DNA of 64,000 nucleotides from Thermosipho atlanticus DSM 15807 (GCF_900129985.1 NZ_FQXN01000002.1:278298-342297); one strand, 5' to 3'. Positions 7,811 through 19,368 are shown, numbered from the stretch's first letter. Notes: generated by a model from the letters alone, not told the origin. Made by a program: numbers and translations.

Positions 7811-9022
7811 TTAATCCCTCCTTGATTTTAGTAAATTTACGATTGTTTTTGGGAAAGTAGCGTAAAATGCAGCAGCCTTAATAAGATGTTCAATCTCAAC
7901 CTTTTCATTTGGAGCATGAGCATATTTTTCCTCCCCTGGACCGAAACCAACTGTGGGAATTCCGTATACTCCAGCGGTAACAGTACCGTTTGTAGAGAAA
8001 ATCCATTTATCAATGAGTGGTTCCTTACCAAATACCTCCAAGTAATTCTCCTTTGCAGCTCGTACTATTAAGCTATCTTCGGGGAAAGACCACGATGGAA
8101 AGTATTTTTCTGTTGGAAATACGAGACCTGTATAAGACGGTTTTTTATATTCTAATTCAATAATTTCTGCGTCTTCAACACCTGCTTTTTTAAATACATC
8201 TTTGATTTCGGCAAAAACAGTTTCTTTTGTTTCACCTTCCGTAATTCTTCTATCAATTTGAATTTCACACTCATCCGGTACTGCATTATGTGAAGGAGAT
8301 TTGAAGAATATTTGGGAAACAACTATTGTTCCTTTTCCCAAAAATGAATCGCTTTTAAGTCTATCATTTAACTTTTCAATTTCATTAATAATTTTTGCCA
8401 TTTTATAAATAGCATTAACGCCTCTTTCAGGTGCACTTGCATGAGCTGATAGACCAGTTGTTCTAATTCTAAATTCAATTCTTCCTCTATGACCTCTATA
8501 TATATTGAGTGATGTTGGTTCTGTTATTACAACAAAGTCTGGTTTTATATTTTCTTTCTCTATCAGATATCTCCAACATAGCCCATCACAGTCTTCTTCC
8601 ATGACTGTTCCTGTAATATAAAGGGTAAAATCATCCATGAGATTAAGTTCTTTCAATATTTTTGCTCCATATACCATGGAACACATTCCGGCTTTTTGAT
8701 CTGATGCACCTCTTCCATATACCCATTTATCGTCAAATTCTCCACTAAATGGATCTTTTTCCCAAAGTTTTTCATTTCCGATATCCACAGTATCAATATG
8801 TGCATCCATTGCAATTTTGTATTTACCATTTCCTATACGCCCAATTACATTTCCTAACCCGTCGATTCTTACTTCATCAAACCCTACCTTTTCCATTTCA
8901 TTTTTGATTACTTCAATTACTTCTTTTTCTTCACCTGAATAACTTTTAGCTTTAATAAGAGCACTCATGAACCTTACAATGTCATCCTTGTATTTGTATG
9001 AAAGTTCCAATGCCTTATTCAA
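7811..9022 (-). CDS. ygeY: YgeY-type M20 family deacylase/peptidase
   Basis: 403 residues when started at the TTG at 9022, which is eight bases after AGGAGG. The GTG at 9031 lies inside the ribosome site and is unlikely. M20 metallohydrolase: MDAHIDTVD (His75/Asp77) gives the first metal ligands, GRGASDQKAG the bridging aspartate, MEEDCDG the general-base glutamate. The dimerisation domain lies around 180-295, and GFGPG then AHAPNE closes the active site. Length equals E. coli YgeY, a member of the purine cluster with hydrolytic activity on an N-acyl or N-carbamoyl intermediate suspected. First gene of the minus-strand operon. A TATAAT-like element (minus strand, near 9056) may be its promoter, but its -35 is weak. 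Confidence 0.87.
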   Translation of the reverse strand: MNKALELSYKYKDDIVRFMSALIKAKSYSGEEKEVIEVIKNEMEKVGFDEVRIDGLGNVIGRIGNGKYKIAMDAHIDTVDIGNEKLWEKDPFSGEFDDKWVYGRGASDQKAGMCSMVYGAKILKELNLMDDFTLYITGTVMEEDCDGLCWRYLIEKENIKPDFVVITEPTSLNIYRGHRGRIEFRIRTTGLSAHASAPERGVNAIYKMAKIINEIEKLNDRLKSDSFLGKGTIVVSQIFFKSPSHNAVPDECEIQIDRRITEGETKETVFAEIKDVFKKAGVEDAEIIELEYKKPSYTGLVFPTEKYFPSWSFPEDSLIVRAAKENYLEVFGKEPLIDKWIFSTNGTVTAGVYGIPTVGFGPGEEKYAHAPNEKVEIEHLIKAAAFYATFPKTIVNLLKSRRD

Positions 9023-9179
9023 TATAAACACCTCCTTTGTCTTTTGTTTGTATTATAGTTTGTAATAATTTTAAAAAAAATATGAGAAAAAAAGCAAAAT
9101 AAGAAAAAAAACAAAGATTTTTTCGAATATTCAGCAAAAATAGAAGTATTAGAAAAATTTAAAGTAATTAAATGTTGAG

Positions 9180-9207
9180 TTGACAAATAAGCATAATATG
9201 CTAAATT
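9180..9207 (+). promoter_or_regulatory. Promoter of tRNA-Ala
   Basis: TTGACA at 9180-9185, 16-base spacer, TAAATT at 9202-9207. The predicted start is about seven bases before the tRNA. The rest of the 9023-9219 gap is very A+T-rich with no reading frame of note. Confidence 0.65.
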
Positions 9208-9219
9208 ATTATTTGTGTT

Positions 9220-9295
9220 GGGGCCGTAGCTCAGCTGGGAGAGCGCTACCTTCGCACGGTAGAGGCCGTGGGTTCAAATCCCATCGGCTCCACCA
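9220..9295 (+). tRNA. tRNA-Ala (anticodon CGC)
   Basis: Complete cloverleaf: acceptor GGGGCCG/CGGCTCC, D arm GCTC/GAGC, anticodon arm CTACC-TTCGCAC-GGTAG giving CGC, T loop TTCAAAT, discriminator A and encoded CCA. Apparent reading frames across it are false. Confidence 0.95.
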
Positions 9296-9299
9296 AACA

Positions 9300-9331
9300 A
9301 AAAGCCCTCCAATATTTTTTGGAGGGCTTTT
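9300..9331. terminator. Bidirectional terminator after tRNA-Ala
   Basis: Stem AAAAGCCCTCC (9300-9310) with GGAGGGCTTTT (9321-9331), T-rich on both sides. It ends tRNA-Ala on the plus strand and the convergent hydroxypyruvate reductase gene on the minus strand. Confidence 0.88.
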
Positions 9332-9354
9332 ATTTTTTCAATTGTTGAGAGTAT

Positions 9355-10266
9355 TTAAAGATTTTTGATTTCTTCAAGGATCTTATTGACAATTATTTGT
9401 CCAACTCTCAATTGTGCTTCTACAGTTGAGGCTCCTATATGAGGTGTTACTACAACATTAGGAAGTTCTAGAAGTTTCTTTCTTAACTCATCTGTTGGAG
9501 GTTCTACTTCGAAAACATCAAGACCGGCTGCATAAACTTTACCAGAAACAAGGGCATCATACAAAGCTTTTTCGTCTACTACACCTCCTCTTGCTGCGTT
9601 TATAATTATCACTCCATCTTTCATAGCATCAAAAGCTTCTTTGTTTATAAGATGTTTTGTTTGCTCATTTAGTGGGACATGAATTGTAATGATGTCTGAT
9701 TCTTTGAAAATTCTTTCAAGCTCAACAATTTCGACATTAAGATCTGTTTCTTTTACAAAAGGATCATAAGCGAGAACTTTCATATCAAATGCAAGAAGTC
9801 GTTTTGCAACTTCTTTCCCAATATTTCCAAAACCAATAATACCAGCAGTTCTTTTGTATAATTCGTGACCTTTTAATTCTTTTTTTGTCCATTTTCCTTC
9901 TTTTAAATCTATTGTACCTCTTGCTATGTGTCTTGCACAAGCAATCATCAAACCAATAGCTAATTCAGCAACTGAAATACCATTTGCTCCTGGAGTGTTA
10001 ATGACTTTGATCCCTTTTTCTTTTGCTTTTTCAACATCAACATTATCAAGTCCAGTACCAGCTCTTGCAATTATTTTCAAGTCTGTTCCAGCTTCAATTA
10101 CATCGGCAGTTACTTTGGTTGCACTTCTAACAACAAGAACATTAATGTTAGGCATTTCTTTTATTAATTCTTCCTTTTCTAAATGTCCTTCAGTAACTTC
10201 ATATCCAGAAGCTTTTAATTTTTCCATTGCCAATTTATCAAGAGGATCATTAACATGAATTCTCAT
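9355..10266 (-). CDS. serA: D-2-hydroxyacid dehydrogenase: hydroxypyruvate reductase / phosphoglycerate dehydrogenase (SerA-like)
   Basis: 303 residues, a short SerA without ACT domain. NAD-binding [16 protein letters not shown] sits near 142-157. The catalytic arginine is in [10 protein letters not shown], the glutamate in DVFEVEPP, the histidine in TPHIGAST. Four bases overlap the aminotransferase gene upstream (ATGA), so the two are translationally coupled. In Thermotoga maritima the homologous pair TM1400/TM1401 was shown to convert serine to hydroxypyruvate and glycerate, feeding glycerate 2-kinase. A GK-II homologue is present here at 33954-35186. I therefore favour hydroxypyruvate reductase in serine degradation. 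Phosphoserine synthesis remains possible, because sequence alone does not separate the two. Confidence 0.85.
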   Translation of the reverse strand: MRIHVNDPLDKLAMEKLKASGYEVTEGHLEKEELIKEMPNINVLVVRSATKVTADVIEAGTDLKIIARAGTGLDNVDVEKAKEKGIKVINTPGANGISVAELAIGLMIACARHIARGTIDLKEGKWTKKELKGHELYKRTAGIIGFGNIGKEVAKRLLAFDMKVLAYDPFVKETDLNVEIVELERIFKESDIITIHVPLNEQTKHLINKEAFDAMKDGVIIINAARGGVVDEKALYDALVSGKVYAAGLDVFEVEPPTDELRKKLLELPNVVVTPHIGASTVEAQLRVGQIIVNKILEEIKNL

Positions 10267-11408
10267 TCTTTATTTACCTCCTTATATAGTACTTCTTGAG
10301 CGGCTTTTACACCTTTCCCGAATTCAACTTTGTAACCTAGTTCATTCAATGTAAATTCTAAAGCGGATATTCCTATAATTGTATCAAATATACTTAAATA
10401 ACCTAAAGTAGATATTCTAAATATTTTTCCTTTAAGGTGTTCTTGTCCACCTGCAATAGTTACACCATATTTGTCTCTCATTATTTTTGTGAGTTTTTTG
10501 CCATCAACGCCTTCTGGAACCTTCACAGCGGTTGCAACATTACCAGGACGTTTTGAAAAGAGTTCAAGTCCCAGTGCTTGGACAGCTGCTCTTGTAGCAT
10601 CAGCTAACATTTTATGCCTCTTCCAGACATTTTCTATTCCTTCATTTTTGATTATATTTATAGCTTTCCTTAACATATAGATGAGGTTTACTCCTGGAGT
10701 CCAAGGATTGTCAGGATATTTTTTGTTATATGCCTTTAGATTGAAATAATATCTTGAGTTATTGGAATTTTCAACTAATTTCCAAGCTTTTTCATTAAGT
10801 GCAATAAATGCAAGTCCTGGTGGGAGCATAACACCTTTTTGTGAACCACTTACAACTACGTCAATTCCCCATTCGTCCATTTTTAAGGGTTCAGCTAAAA
10901 GAGCACTTACAGCATCAGTAACTAATACAACATCAGTGTCTCTAGTAATTTTTGCAATTCCTTCTAAATCAATTACTGTACCAGTCGATGTTTCACTATA
11001 AGTTGTAAAAACAGCCTTAGCATCTGGGTGTTTTTCAATAGCCTCTTTAATTTGTTCTGGAGTGACAGCTTCACCCCATTCTAATTTTAATGATACAATA
11101 TTAATGTTGTAAGCTTCAGCAATTTCTCTCCATCTTTCACCAAATTTTCCAGCTTCTACAATAATTGCTTTGTCTCCAGGATTTAAAAGGTTTGAAACAG
11201 CCGCTTCTAATGCCCCAGTACCGGAAGAGAGTAGTGTAAAAACTCTGTTTTCAGTTTGGAATAAATATTTCAACCCTTCAAGAGTTTCTTCAAGAATACT
11301 AACAAATTGCGGAGTTCGATGATGGATAGTTTCCTTTGCACCTTCTAAAAGAATATCAGAAGGAACTGGAGTTGGGCCAGGAGCCAATAAGTAGTTTTTC
11401 TTTATCAT
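10263..11408 (-). CDS. Class V aminotransferase (serine:pyruvate aminotransferase type)
   Basis: 381 residues from the ATG at 11408, eight bases after AGGAGG. The GTG at 11417 overlaps the ribosome site. PLP enzyme of the alanine-glyoxylate/serine-pyruvate group: [10 protein letters not shown] at the start, [10 protein letters not shown] (cofactor phosphate loop) near 60, [12 protein letters not shown], and [14 protein letters not shown] with Schiff-base Lys191. It matches the Thermotoga maritima TM1400 type, reported as serine-pyruvate aminotransferase acting with TM1401. Coupled to the dehydrogenase downstream. Upstream lies a 300-base divergent region shared with the branched-chain fermentation operon, so the two amino-acid pathways could be controlled from one place. 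Confidence 0.86.
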   Translation of the reverse strand: MIKKNYLLAPGPTPVPSDILLEGAKETIHHRTPQFVSILEETLEGLKYLFQTENRVFTLLSSGTGALEAAVSNLLNPGDKAIIVEAGKFGERWREIAEAYNINIVSLKLEWGEAVTPEQIKEAIEKHPDAKAVFTTYSETSTGTVIDLEGIAKITRDTDVVLVTDAVSALLAEPLKMDEWGIDVVVSGSQKGVMLPPGLAFIALNEKAWKLVENSNNSRYYFNLKAYNKKYPDNPWTPGVNLIYMLRKAINIIKNEGIENVWKRHKMLADATRAAVQALGLELFSKRPGNVATAVKVPEGVDGKKLTKIMRDKYGVTIAGGQEHLKGKIFRISTLGYLSIFDTIIGISALEFTLNELGYKVEFGKGVKAAQEVLYKEVNKE

Positions 11409-11713
11409 TTGATACACCTCCTATGATTTGATTAGATTACACATATATTTTAAATTAAATTAAAGAAATAGAAAATGGTATATTTCATTAATTTTTTTCA
11501 ATAAAACCTTAAAAAATTAAAATTTTCAGTTAAAACTTAGAAATTTAGAGTTTTACTATTTCTAAAATATATTGTACACTTATTATAGAATATTTTCAAT
11601 TGTTTTAAAATGCAAAAAATTGCACGCAAAAAATTGCAAAATGCAAGAAATTGCATACAAAAAATTAGAAAAAATAAAAAATAAAAAAATAAAAAATTTT
11701 TGGAGGTGTAAAG
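11409..11713. promoter_or_regulatory. Divergent A+T-rich control region between two amino-acid operons
   Basis: About 305 bases with no convincing reading frame. It must hold both promoters for the divergent aminotransferase genes. Visible elements are overlapping inverted repeats TAAAACT/AGTTTTA (11532-11538 with 11550-11556) and TAGAAAT/ATTTCTA (11539-11545 with 11559-11565), a plus-strand candidate TTTACT-17-TACACT near 11552-11580, and a set of TGCAA repeats at 11611-11655. The last 60 bases are almost only A and T. Confidence 0.5.
11611..11655. repeat. Three tandem TGCAA-N4-TTGCA palindromes (candidate operators)
   Basis: Copies at 11611-11624 (TGCAAAAAATTGCA), 11625-11638 (first base C instead of T) and 11642-11655 (GAAA centre). 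Starts are 14 and 17 bases apart. They lie between a possible promoter and the start of the fermentation operon, where a repressor or activator could act. Confidence 0.6.
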
Positions 11714-12949
11714 ATGAATTATAAAGAGAAATATTCGAGATTGGGGAAATCTCTGCGTTCATCATTGATCAGAGAGCTTTTGAAATATGCTTCTATTCCA
11801 AATGCTATTTCATTTGGTGGAGGGGTTCCTGATCCTGAGACTTTTCCAAGGAGGGAATTATCTCAAATAGCAGCGGAAGTTATTGAAAAAGAATATGCTT
11901 ATGTTCTTCAATACAGTACTACTGAAGGTGATCCTGAACTTGCGAAACAGATGATCAATTTACTTGAAAGGCTATATGGTTTTGATAATTTAAACGAGGA
12001 TAATATAATGTTTACAACAGGTTCTCAACAAGCTCTTGAGCTTGTTGGAAAAATATTTTTAGATGAAGATAGCATTGCTATTGTTGAGGATCCATTTTAT
12101 TTGGGAGCAGCTAGTGCATTTAGAATGAGAAATGCTAAATTTATTCCTATACCTTTAGAGGATGATGGAATGAATGTTGACTTATTGGAGAAAAGATTGC
12201 ATGAATTGGATAATAAGGGATTAATTCCAAAAGTTAAATTTATCTATGTGATACCAAATTTTCATAATCCTGCAGGGGTTACTGTTTCTTTTGAAAAAAG
12301 AAAAAAAATTATTGAATTAGCTGAAAAATATGATTTATTGATTTTAGAAGATGATCCATACGGACTTTTAAGATTCGAAGGGGAACATATCCCATCGTTT
12401 TTTAAATTAGCAGAAAGGGGTAGAGTTGTTCTTCTAAATACTTTCAGTAAAATTCTTGCACCAGGTTTAAGAATTGGAGCAGTGCTTGGAGATAAAGAAA
12501 TAATTAGAAAATTTGTTTTAGCAAAACAAGGAACAGATCTTTGTAGTTCAGCATTAACTCAAAGAATAGCTGCAAGATATCTTGAAAGATATGATCTTGT
12601 TCAGCAAATAGCTCCAACAATAAAATTATATAAATCCAAGAAAGATGTCATGATGAAAGCTTTTGATGAGTATTTCTCAAAGATAAATGGAATAAAATGG
12701 ATTAATCCTCATGGTGGATTATTTACTTGGGTAACACTTCCTGAAGGTTTTGACACAATGGAAATGTTCGAAATTGCAAAGAAAAAATTAGTTTTTTATA
12801 TTCCAGGTCAGGCATTTACACCTGATGATAGAGTTTCACCATCGATGAGGATGTCATTCTGCCTACCTTCACATGAAAAAATTATAGAAGGAGTGAAGAG
12901 GTTAAGTGAAGTAATTGTTGAATATGGTAAATCTAAGGGGTTGATATAG
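11714..12949 (+). CDS. PLP-dependent class I/II aminotransferase (2-oxoacid-forming, LysN/MocR-domain type)
   Basis: 411 residues with a TGGAGGTG ribosome site. Fold-type I aminotransferase of the group that includes 2-aminoadipate and aromatic/branched-chain aminotransferases: ISFGGGVPDPETFPR at the N-terminus, TTGSQQALEL near 99, IPNFHNPAGV near 181, LEDDPYG near 212, and Lys in NTFSKILAPGLRIG near 241. First gene of an operon that continues, with one-base overlaps, into acyl kinases and a 2-oxoacid:ferredoxin oxidoreductase. The likely job is to turn amino acids (branched-chain favoured by context) into 2-oxoacids for oxidation. Substrate range cannot be read from sequence. Confidence 0.85.
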   Translation: MNYKEKYSRLGKSLRSSLIRELLKYASIPNAISFGGGVPDPETFPRRELSQIAAEVIEKEYAYVLQYSTTEGDPELAKQMINLLERLYGFDNLNEDNIMFTTGSQQALELVGKIFLDEDSIAIVEDPFYLGAASAFRMRNAKFIPIPLEDDGMNVDLLEKRLHELDNKGLIPKVKFIYVIPNFHNPAGVTVSFEKRKKIIELAEKYDLLILEDDPYGLLRFEGEHIPSFFKLAERGRVVLLNTFSKILAPGLRIGAVLGDKEIIRKFVLAKQGTDLCSSALTQRIAARYLERYDLVQQIAPTIKLYKSKKDVMMKAFDEYFSKINGIKWINPHGGLFTWVTLPEGFDTMEMFEIAKKKLVFYIPGQAFTPDDRVSPSMRMSFCLPSHEKIIEGVKRLSEVIVEYGKSKGLI

Positions 12950-14008
12950 TGTTAATTTTAGTGATTAATCCTGGATCTACCAGTACAAAAGTTGCTATTT
13001 TCGAAAACGAAAAGAAAAAAGTACAAAAAGTTTTGAAACATCCGGTAGGTGAATTAGAAAAATTTGACAATCTTATGGCTCAAAAAGAATTTAGGGAAAA
13101 AGCTATATTGGAATTTTTAAATGATGAAGGATATAAATTAGAAGATTTTGATGCAATAGCTTGTCGAGGAGGAGTTTTACCACCTTTAAAAAGTGGAACT
13201 TATATAGTCAATGAAGAAATGGTTAGATATTTAAAAGATAAATCTCGAGTTCAACATGCTTCAAATTTAGCTGCTGTTATTGGATATGAACTTTCTAGTG
13301 GAAAAATTCCTGTTTACATAACTGATCCGGTATCAGTTGATGAAATGATAAATGAAGCAAGAATTTCAGGGATTCCTGAAATTGAAAGATTAAGCCTTGC
13401 ACATGCATTGAATATAAAAGCAGTTGCAAGGAAAGTAGCATTTGAGTTGGGAAAAAAGTATGAAGAACTTAATATGGTTATTGCACATCTTGGTGGAGGC
13501 ATTTCCGTGACAGCTCATGAAAAGGGAAAAATGATAGATGTGAACAACGCAAATGATGAAGGTCCTTTCAGTCCTGAGAGAACTGGGGAGCTTCCTGTTG
13601 GAGATGTTGTAAAATTATGTTTTTCCGGAAAATATTCGCGCAATGAAATTAAAAAAATGTTTGTAGGAAAGGGAGGATTAGTAGCATATTTAGGGACTAA
13701 CGACATGAAAAAAGCCATTGAATTGTCTAAAAGTGATGAGCATGCAAAATTGGTCGTTGAAGCGATGGCGTATCAAATAGCGAAGGAAATTGGTGGAATG
13801 TGTGTAGTTTTGAAGGGGAAAGTTGATGCAATTGTCATTACTGGAGGAATTGCGAATAATTCTAATTTTGTTGAAAAAATAAAGTCTTACATTTACAAAT
13901 TTGGGCCTATATTTACCATTCCTGGTGAATTTGAGATGGAAGCGCTTGCTTTGGGAGCTTTAAGAGTTTTAAAGAAAGAAGAACAAGCCTTAGTTTGGGG
14001 TGAGAAAT

Positions 14009-14025
<17 letters not shown>
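12949..14025 (+). CDS. buk: Butyrate (branched-chain fatty acid) kinase, copy 1
   Basis: 358 residues. ASKHA-fold acyl kinase of the Buk family: [14 protein letters not shown] at the N-terminus (phosphate-1 loop), HASNLAAVIGYE near 104, HLGGGISV (phosphate-2) near 182, GPFSPERTGELPV, and ITGGIANN near 298. It makes ATP from an acyl phosphate and ADP. The GTG start shares its first base with the last base of the aminotransferase stop. The gene directly precedes ptb, and a second buk follows ptb. Context points to isobutyrate/isovalerate-type acids rather than butyrate alone. Confidence 0.92.
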
Positions 14026-16642
<2,617 letters not shown>

Positions 16643-16656
16643 GGAGGTCGTGAAAA

Positions 16657-16878
16657 ATGCCTAAAGTAAAAGGTTATATTGAAATTGATAAGGAAAGGTG
16701 TAAGGGTTGTGGGTTGTGTATTGAAGCTTGTCCTACAAAAGTAATAGAATTTTCTGAAAGCTTTAACAGTAAAGGTTATCATCCAGCAGAAGCAAAATAT
16801 ATGGAAAAGTGTATAGCTTGTGGATTTTGTTATAGAATGTGTCCCGATGTTTGTATAACAGTATATAGGGAAGAGTGA
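16657..16878 (+). CDS. 2-oxoacid:ferredoxin oxidoreductase, ferredoxin-like delta subunit
   Basis: 73 residues with two [4Fe-4S] motifs, CKGCGLCIEACP and CIACGFCYRMCP. This size and motif pair match the small electron-carrier subunit of four-subunit pyruvate/2-oxoisovalerate/2-oxoglutarate:ferredoxin oxidoreductases. It passes electrons from the thiamine diphosphate subunit to free ferredoxin. Preceded by AAGGAGG and followed after eleven bases by the alpha subunit gene. Gene order here is delta-alpha-beta-gamma. Confidence 0.9.
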   Translation: MPKVKGYIEIDKERCKGCGLCIEACPTKVIEFSESFNSKGYHPAEAKYMEKCIACGFCYRMCPDVCITVYREE

Positions 16879-16889
16879 GGAGGGAAAGT

Positions 16890-17954
16890 ATGGAAAAAGT
16901 AATGGTAAAGGGAACAGAGGCAATAGGAGAGGCTGCAATAAGAGCTGGTTGTAGGCATTTCTTTGGATATCCTATAACTCCTCAAAGTGAGCTCCCAGAA
17001 TATATGTCTAAAAGACTTCCTGAAGTTGGAGGAGTTTTTCTTCAAACAGAAAGTGAAGTTGCGACTGTGAATATGTTGTACGGTGCAGCATGTACCGGTA
17101 CAAGAGTAATGACTTCTACATCTTCCCCCGGTTTTAGTTTGATGATGGAAGGTGTATCTTATATGGCATGTGCGCAATTGCCCGCTGTTTTTGTAAATGT
17201 TGTGCGTGGAGGCCCGGGACTTGGTGACATTCAACCAGCTCAAGGAGATTATTGGCAAGCAACCAAAGGAGGCGGCCATGGTGATTACAAATTGATTGTT
17301 TTAGCCCCTTCAACAGTCCAAGAAGCTGTTGATTTGACGGTTCTTGCTTTTGATCTTGCAGATAAATATAGAACGCCGACCCTTATATTAGCTGATGGAT
17401 TACTCGGACAAATGATGGAACCAGTTGAATTTCCAGAATTTAGAGATTTGTCGACATTACCTGATCACAGTAGTTGGGCAATGACGGGTGCCAAAAATAG
17501 AGAACCACATATAATTACTTCTTTTGATATAGATCCATATGTTTTGGAAAAAATGAATTTAGAACTTGTTAAGAAATATAAAGAAATTGAGAAAAATGAA
17601 GTGAGATGGGAAGAGTATGAAACGGGAGATGCTGAAATTATTATAACTGCGTTTGGTACTGTTGCAAGAATAGTAAAAAGTGTTGTTGAAATGGCAAGAA
17701 AAGATGGTTTAAAAGTTGGTTTGTTTAGGCCAATTACTGTATGGCCATTTCCATATGAACCACTTGAAAAATTGGCTGATAAGGTAGAATTATTCTTTGA
17801 TGTTGAAATGAACATGGGACAAATGTTAGAAGATGTAAAACTAGGAGTAAAAAATAAGAAACCAGTTGCATTTTATTCGAGAATGGGTGGAGTTGTGCCT
17901 ACACCGACCGAGATTTACGAAGCATTGAAAAGAGAGATTGGGAGGCGAGAATAA
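16890..17954 (+). CDS. vorB: 2-oxoacid (2-oxoisovalerate-type):ferredoxin oxidoreductase, alpha subunit
   Basis: 354 residues from the ATG at 16890, seven bases after AGGAGGG; a GTG at 16875 is part of the preceding stop and ribosome region. The N-terminal domain binds the pyrimidine side of thiamine diphosphate: FFGYPITPQSELPEYM, then LQTESEVATVNMLYGAACTG with the conserved glutamate. GGPGLGDIQPAQGDY follows near 110. This is the VorB-like form (about 350 residues), smaller than fused pyruvate enzymes. With ptb and buk next door, oxidative decarboxylation of branched-chain 2-oxoacids to acyl-CoA is the likely reaction. 2-oxoglutarate cannot be excluded. Confidence 0.87.
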   Translation: MEKVMVKGTEAIGEAAIRAGCRHFFGYPITPQSELPEYMSKRLPEVGGVFLQTESEVATVNMLYGAACTGTRVMTSTSSPGFSLMMEGVSYMACAQLPAVFVNVVRGGPGLGDIQPAQGDYWQATKGGGHGDYKLIVLAPSTVQEAVDLTVLAFDLADKYRTPTLILADGLLGQMMEPVEFPEFRDLSTLPDHSSWAMTGAKNREPHIITSFDIDPYVLEKMNLELVKKYKEIEKNEVRWEEYETGDAEIIITAFGTVARIVKSVVEMARKDGLKVGLFRPITVWPFPYEPLEKLADKVELFFDVEMNMGQMLEDVKLGVKNKKPVAFYSRMGGVVPTPTEIYEALKREIGRRE

Positions 17955-18706
17955 TGAAAAAACTTTTATATAAAATGCCTGAGTCATTGAGTGGCAAGGA
18001 ATTTACATATTGTCCTGGGTGTCACCATGGTATTATTCATAGATTAATTGCAGAGGTTGTTGATGAACTTGGAATAAGAGAAAAAACTCTTGTTGTAGCT
18101 CCAATTGGTTGCTCGGTTTTTGCATATCAATTTTTTAATATGGATGGAACAATAGCTGCTCATGGAAGAGCACCTGCCGTTGCTACGGGAATGAAAAGAG
18201 CAAGGCCAGATCTTTATGTTTTTACATATCAAGGTGATGGTGATCTTGCGGCTATTGGTACTGCTGAGATAATGCATGCAGCTAATAGAGGTGAGAAAAT
18301 AACGACGATATTTGTAAATAATGCGATATATGGAATGACAGGTGGACAGATGGCACCTACCACTCTTCTTGGAATGAAGACTACGACCACACCGTATGGT
18401 AGAACAGCTGAAAATGATGGTTATCCTATGCATATGTGTGAATTTTTGAAAGAAGCTAAGGGAGTTGCATATCTTGCAAGAACAAAAGTTACAACACCTC
18501 AAGATGTAGAAAAAACTAAGAAAGCCATTAAAAAAGCATTTTTAGCTCAAATTAAAGGAATAGGATTTGGTTTAGTTGAAGTTTTGTCAACTTGTCCTAC
18601 AAACTGGGGTATTGATCCTATTTCAGCTATGAAATGGCTTGAAGAGAAAATGATACCAGAATATCCACTTGGAGTATTTGTGGATAAGGTTGGTGATGAA
18701 AAATGA
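17954..18706 (+). CDS. 2-oxoacid:ferredoxin oxidoreductase, beta (thiamine diphosphate) subunit
   Basis: 250 residues. The thiamine diphosphate-binding motif is intact: YQGDGDLAAIGTAE begins it and FVNNAIYGMTGGQ ends it, the usual GDG-(about 27)-NN spacing. CPGCHHGIIHR near 23 and PIGCSVFAYQF near 52 supply the cysteines for the proximal iron-sulfur cluster typical of this subunit. ATG shares a base with the alpha stop (TAATG), and the ribosome site GGAGG lies inside the alpha gene. The four-base overlap with the gamma gene completes a fully coupled set. Confidence 0.9.
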   Translation: MKKLLYKMPESLSGKEFTYCPGCHHGIIHRLIAEVVDELGIREKTLVVAPIGCSVFAYQFFNMDGTIAAHGRAPAVATGMKRARPDLYVFTYQGDGDLAAIGTAEIMHAANRGEKITTIFVNNAIYGMTGGQMAPTTLLGMKTTTTPYGRTAENDGYPMHMCEFLKEAKGVAYLARTKVTTPQDVEKTKKAIKKAFLAQIKGIGFGLVEVLSTCPTNWGIDPISAMKWLEEKMIPEYPLGVFVDKVGDEK

Positions 18707-19242
18707 GGTTCATTTTTGCAGGTTTTGGTGGACAAGGTGTCATGTTAATGGGACAAGTATTAGCTTATGCAGGAATGATTGAAGGTAAAAATGTTACCTG
18801 GATGCCTTCATATGGTCCTGAAATGAGAGGTGGGACTGCAAACTGTACAGTTGTTGTAAGTGATGAACAAGTAGCTTCTCCTGTAGTTGATAAAGCTGAA
18901 GTAATTGTAGCAATGAATATACCTTCAATGTTAAAATTTCAAGATTTTTTAGCCGAAAATAGCTACTTCTTCTTGAATAAATCTGTGATTGACAGAGAAC
19001 CTAATAAAAGAGAAGGGGTGAAAGTTTTTAAAATTGAGTGTAATGAAATAGCAGATAAATTAGGAAATTTGAAAGTCGCTAATATGGTAATGTTGGGGGC
19101 AGTTATTGGGGCAACATCAATTGTTTCAAAAGAAAGTGTTTTTAAAGCACTTGAAAAGAAATTGGTTGGGAAAAAAGCTGGTTTAATTGAGTTAAATAAA
19201 TTAGCAATAGAAGAAGGAATAAAGAGAGTTAGAGAGCAGTAG
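18703..19242 (+). CDS. 2-oxoacid:ferredoxin oxidoreductase, gamma subunit
   Basis: 179 residues. FAGFGGQGVMLMGQVLAYAG at the N-terminus is the signature of the gamma (CoA-binding, domain III) subunit, followed by WMPSYGPEMRGGTANCTVVV, which is also diagnostic. NMVMLGAVIG lies near residue 129. Last gene of the operon that began at 11714; a hairpin with a TTCG tetraloop follows within 25 bases. The start overlaps the beta stop by four bases. Confidence 0.9.
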   Translation: MRFIFAGFGGQGVMLMGQVLAYAGMIEGKNVTWMPSYGPEMRGGTANCTVVVSDEQVASPVVDKAEVIVAMNIPSMLKFQDFLAENSYFFLNKSVIDREPNKREGVKVFKIECNEIADKLGNLKVANMVMLGAVIGATSIVSKESVFKALEKKLVGKKAGLIELNKLAIEEGIKRVREQ

Positions 19243-19265
19243 GCGGATGAGATAAAGTTTTCATT

Positions 19266-19292
19266 ATGGGGCCTTCGGGTCCCGTCTTTTTT
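19266..19292 (+). terminator. Terminator of the amino-acid fermentation operon
   Basis: Hairpin GGGGCC-TTCG-GGTCCC (19268-19283, one G-T pair), extended by A-T and T-G pairs at the base, followed by GTCTTTTTT. Confidence 0.8.
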
Positions 19293-19320
19293 AAATTGAG
19301 TTGAAAACATGAAAAAGATT

Positions 19321-19348
19321 TTGAATAATTTAAAAAATTGTGTATAAT
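19321..19348 (+). promoter_or_regulatory. Promoter of the yicC-remA-gmk-rpoZ operon
   Basis: TTGAAT (19321-19326), 16-base spacer, TATAAT (19343-19348). The start would be near 19355, giving a very short leader before the TTG start codon at 19369. Confidence 0.75.
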
Positions 19349-19368
19349 TGTCTTTGGGAGTGATTATT

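Noticed and set aside
9180..9368. 62-codon plus-strand frame
   Set aside because: It reads through tRNA-Ala and its terminator (SSAGRALPSHGRGRGFKSH is the usual tRNA artefact).
11611..11655. Possible CRISPR-like tandem repeats
   Set aside because: Units of 14 bases without spacers of constant length and no cas genes; operator-like palindromes fit better.
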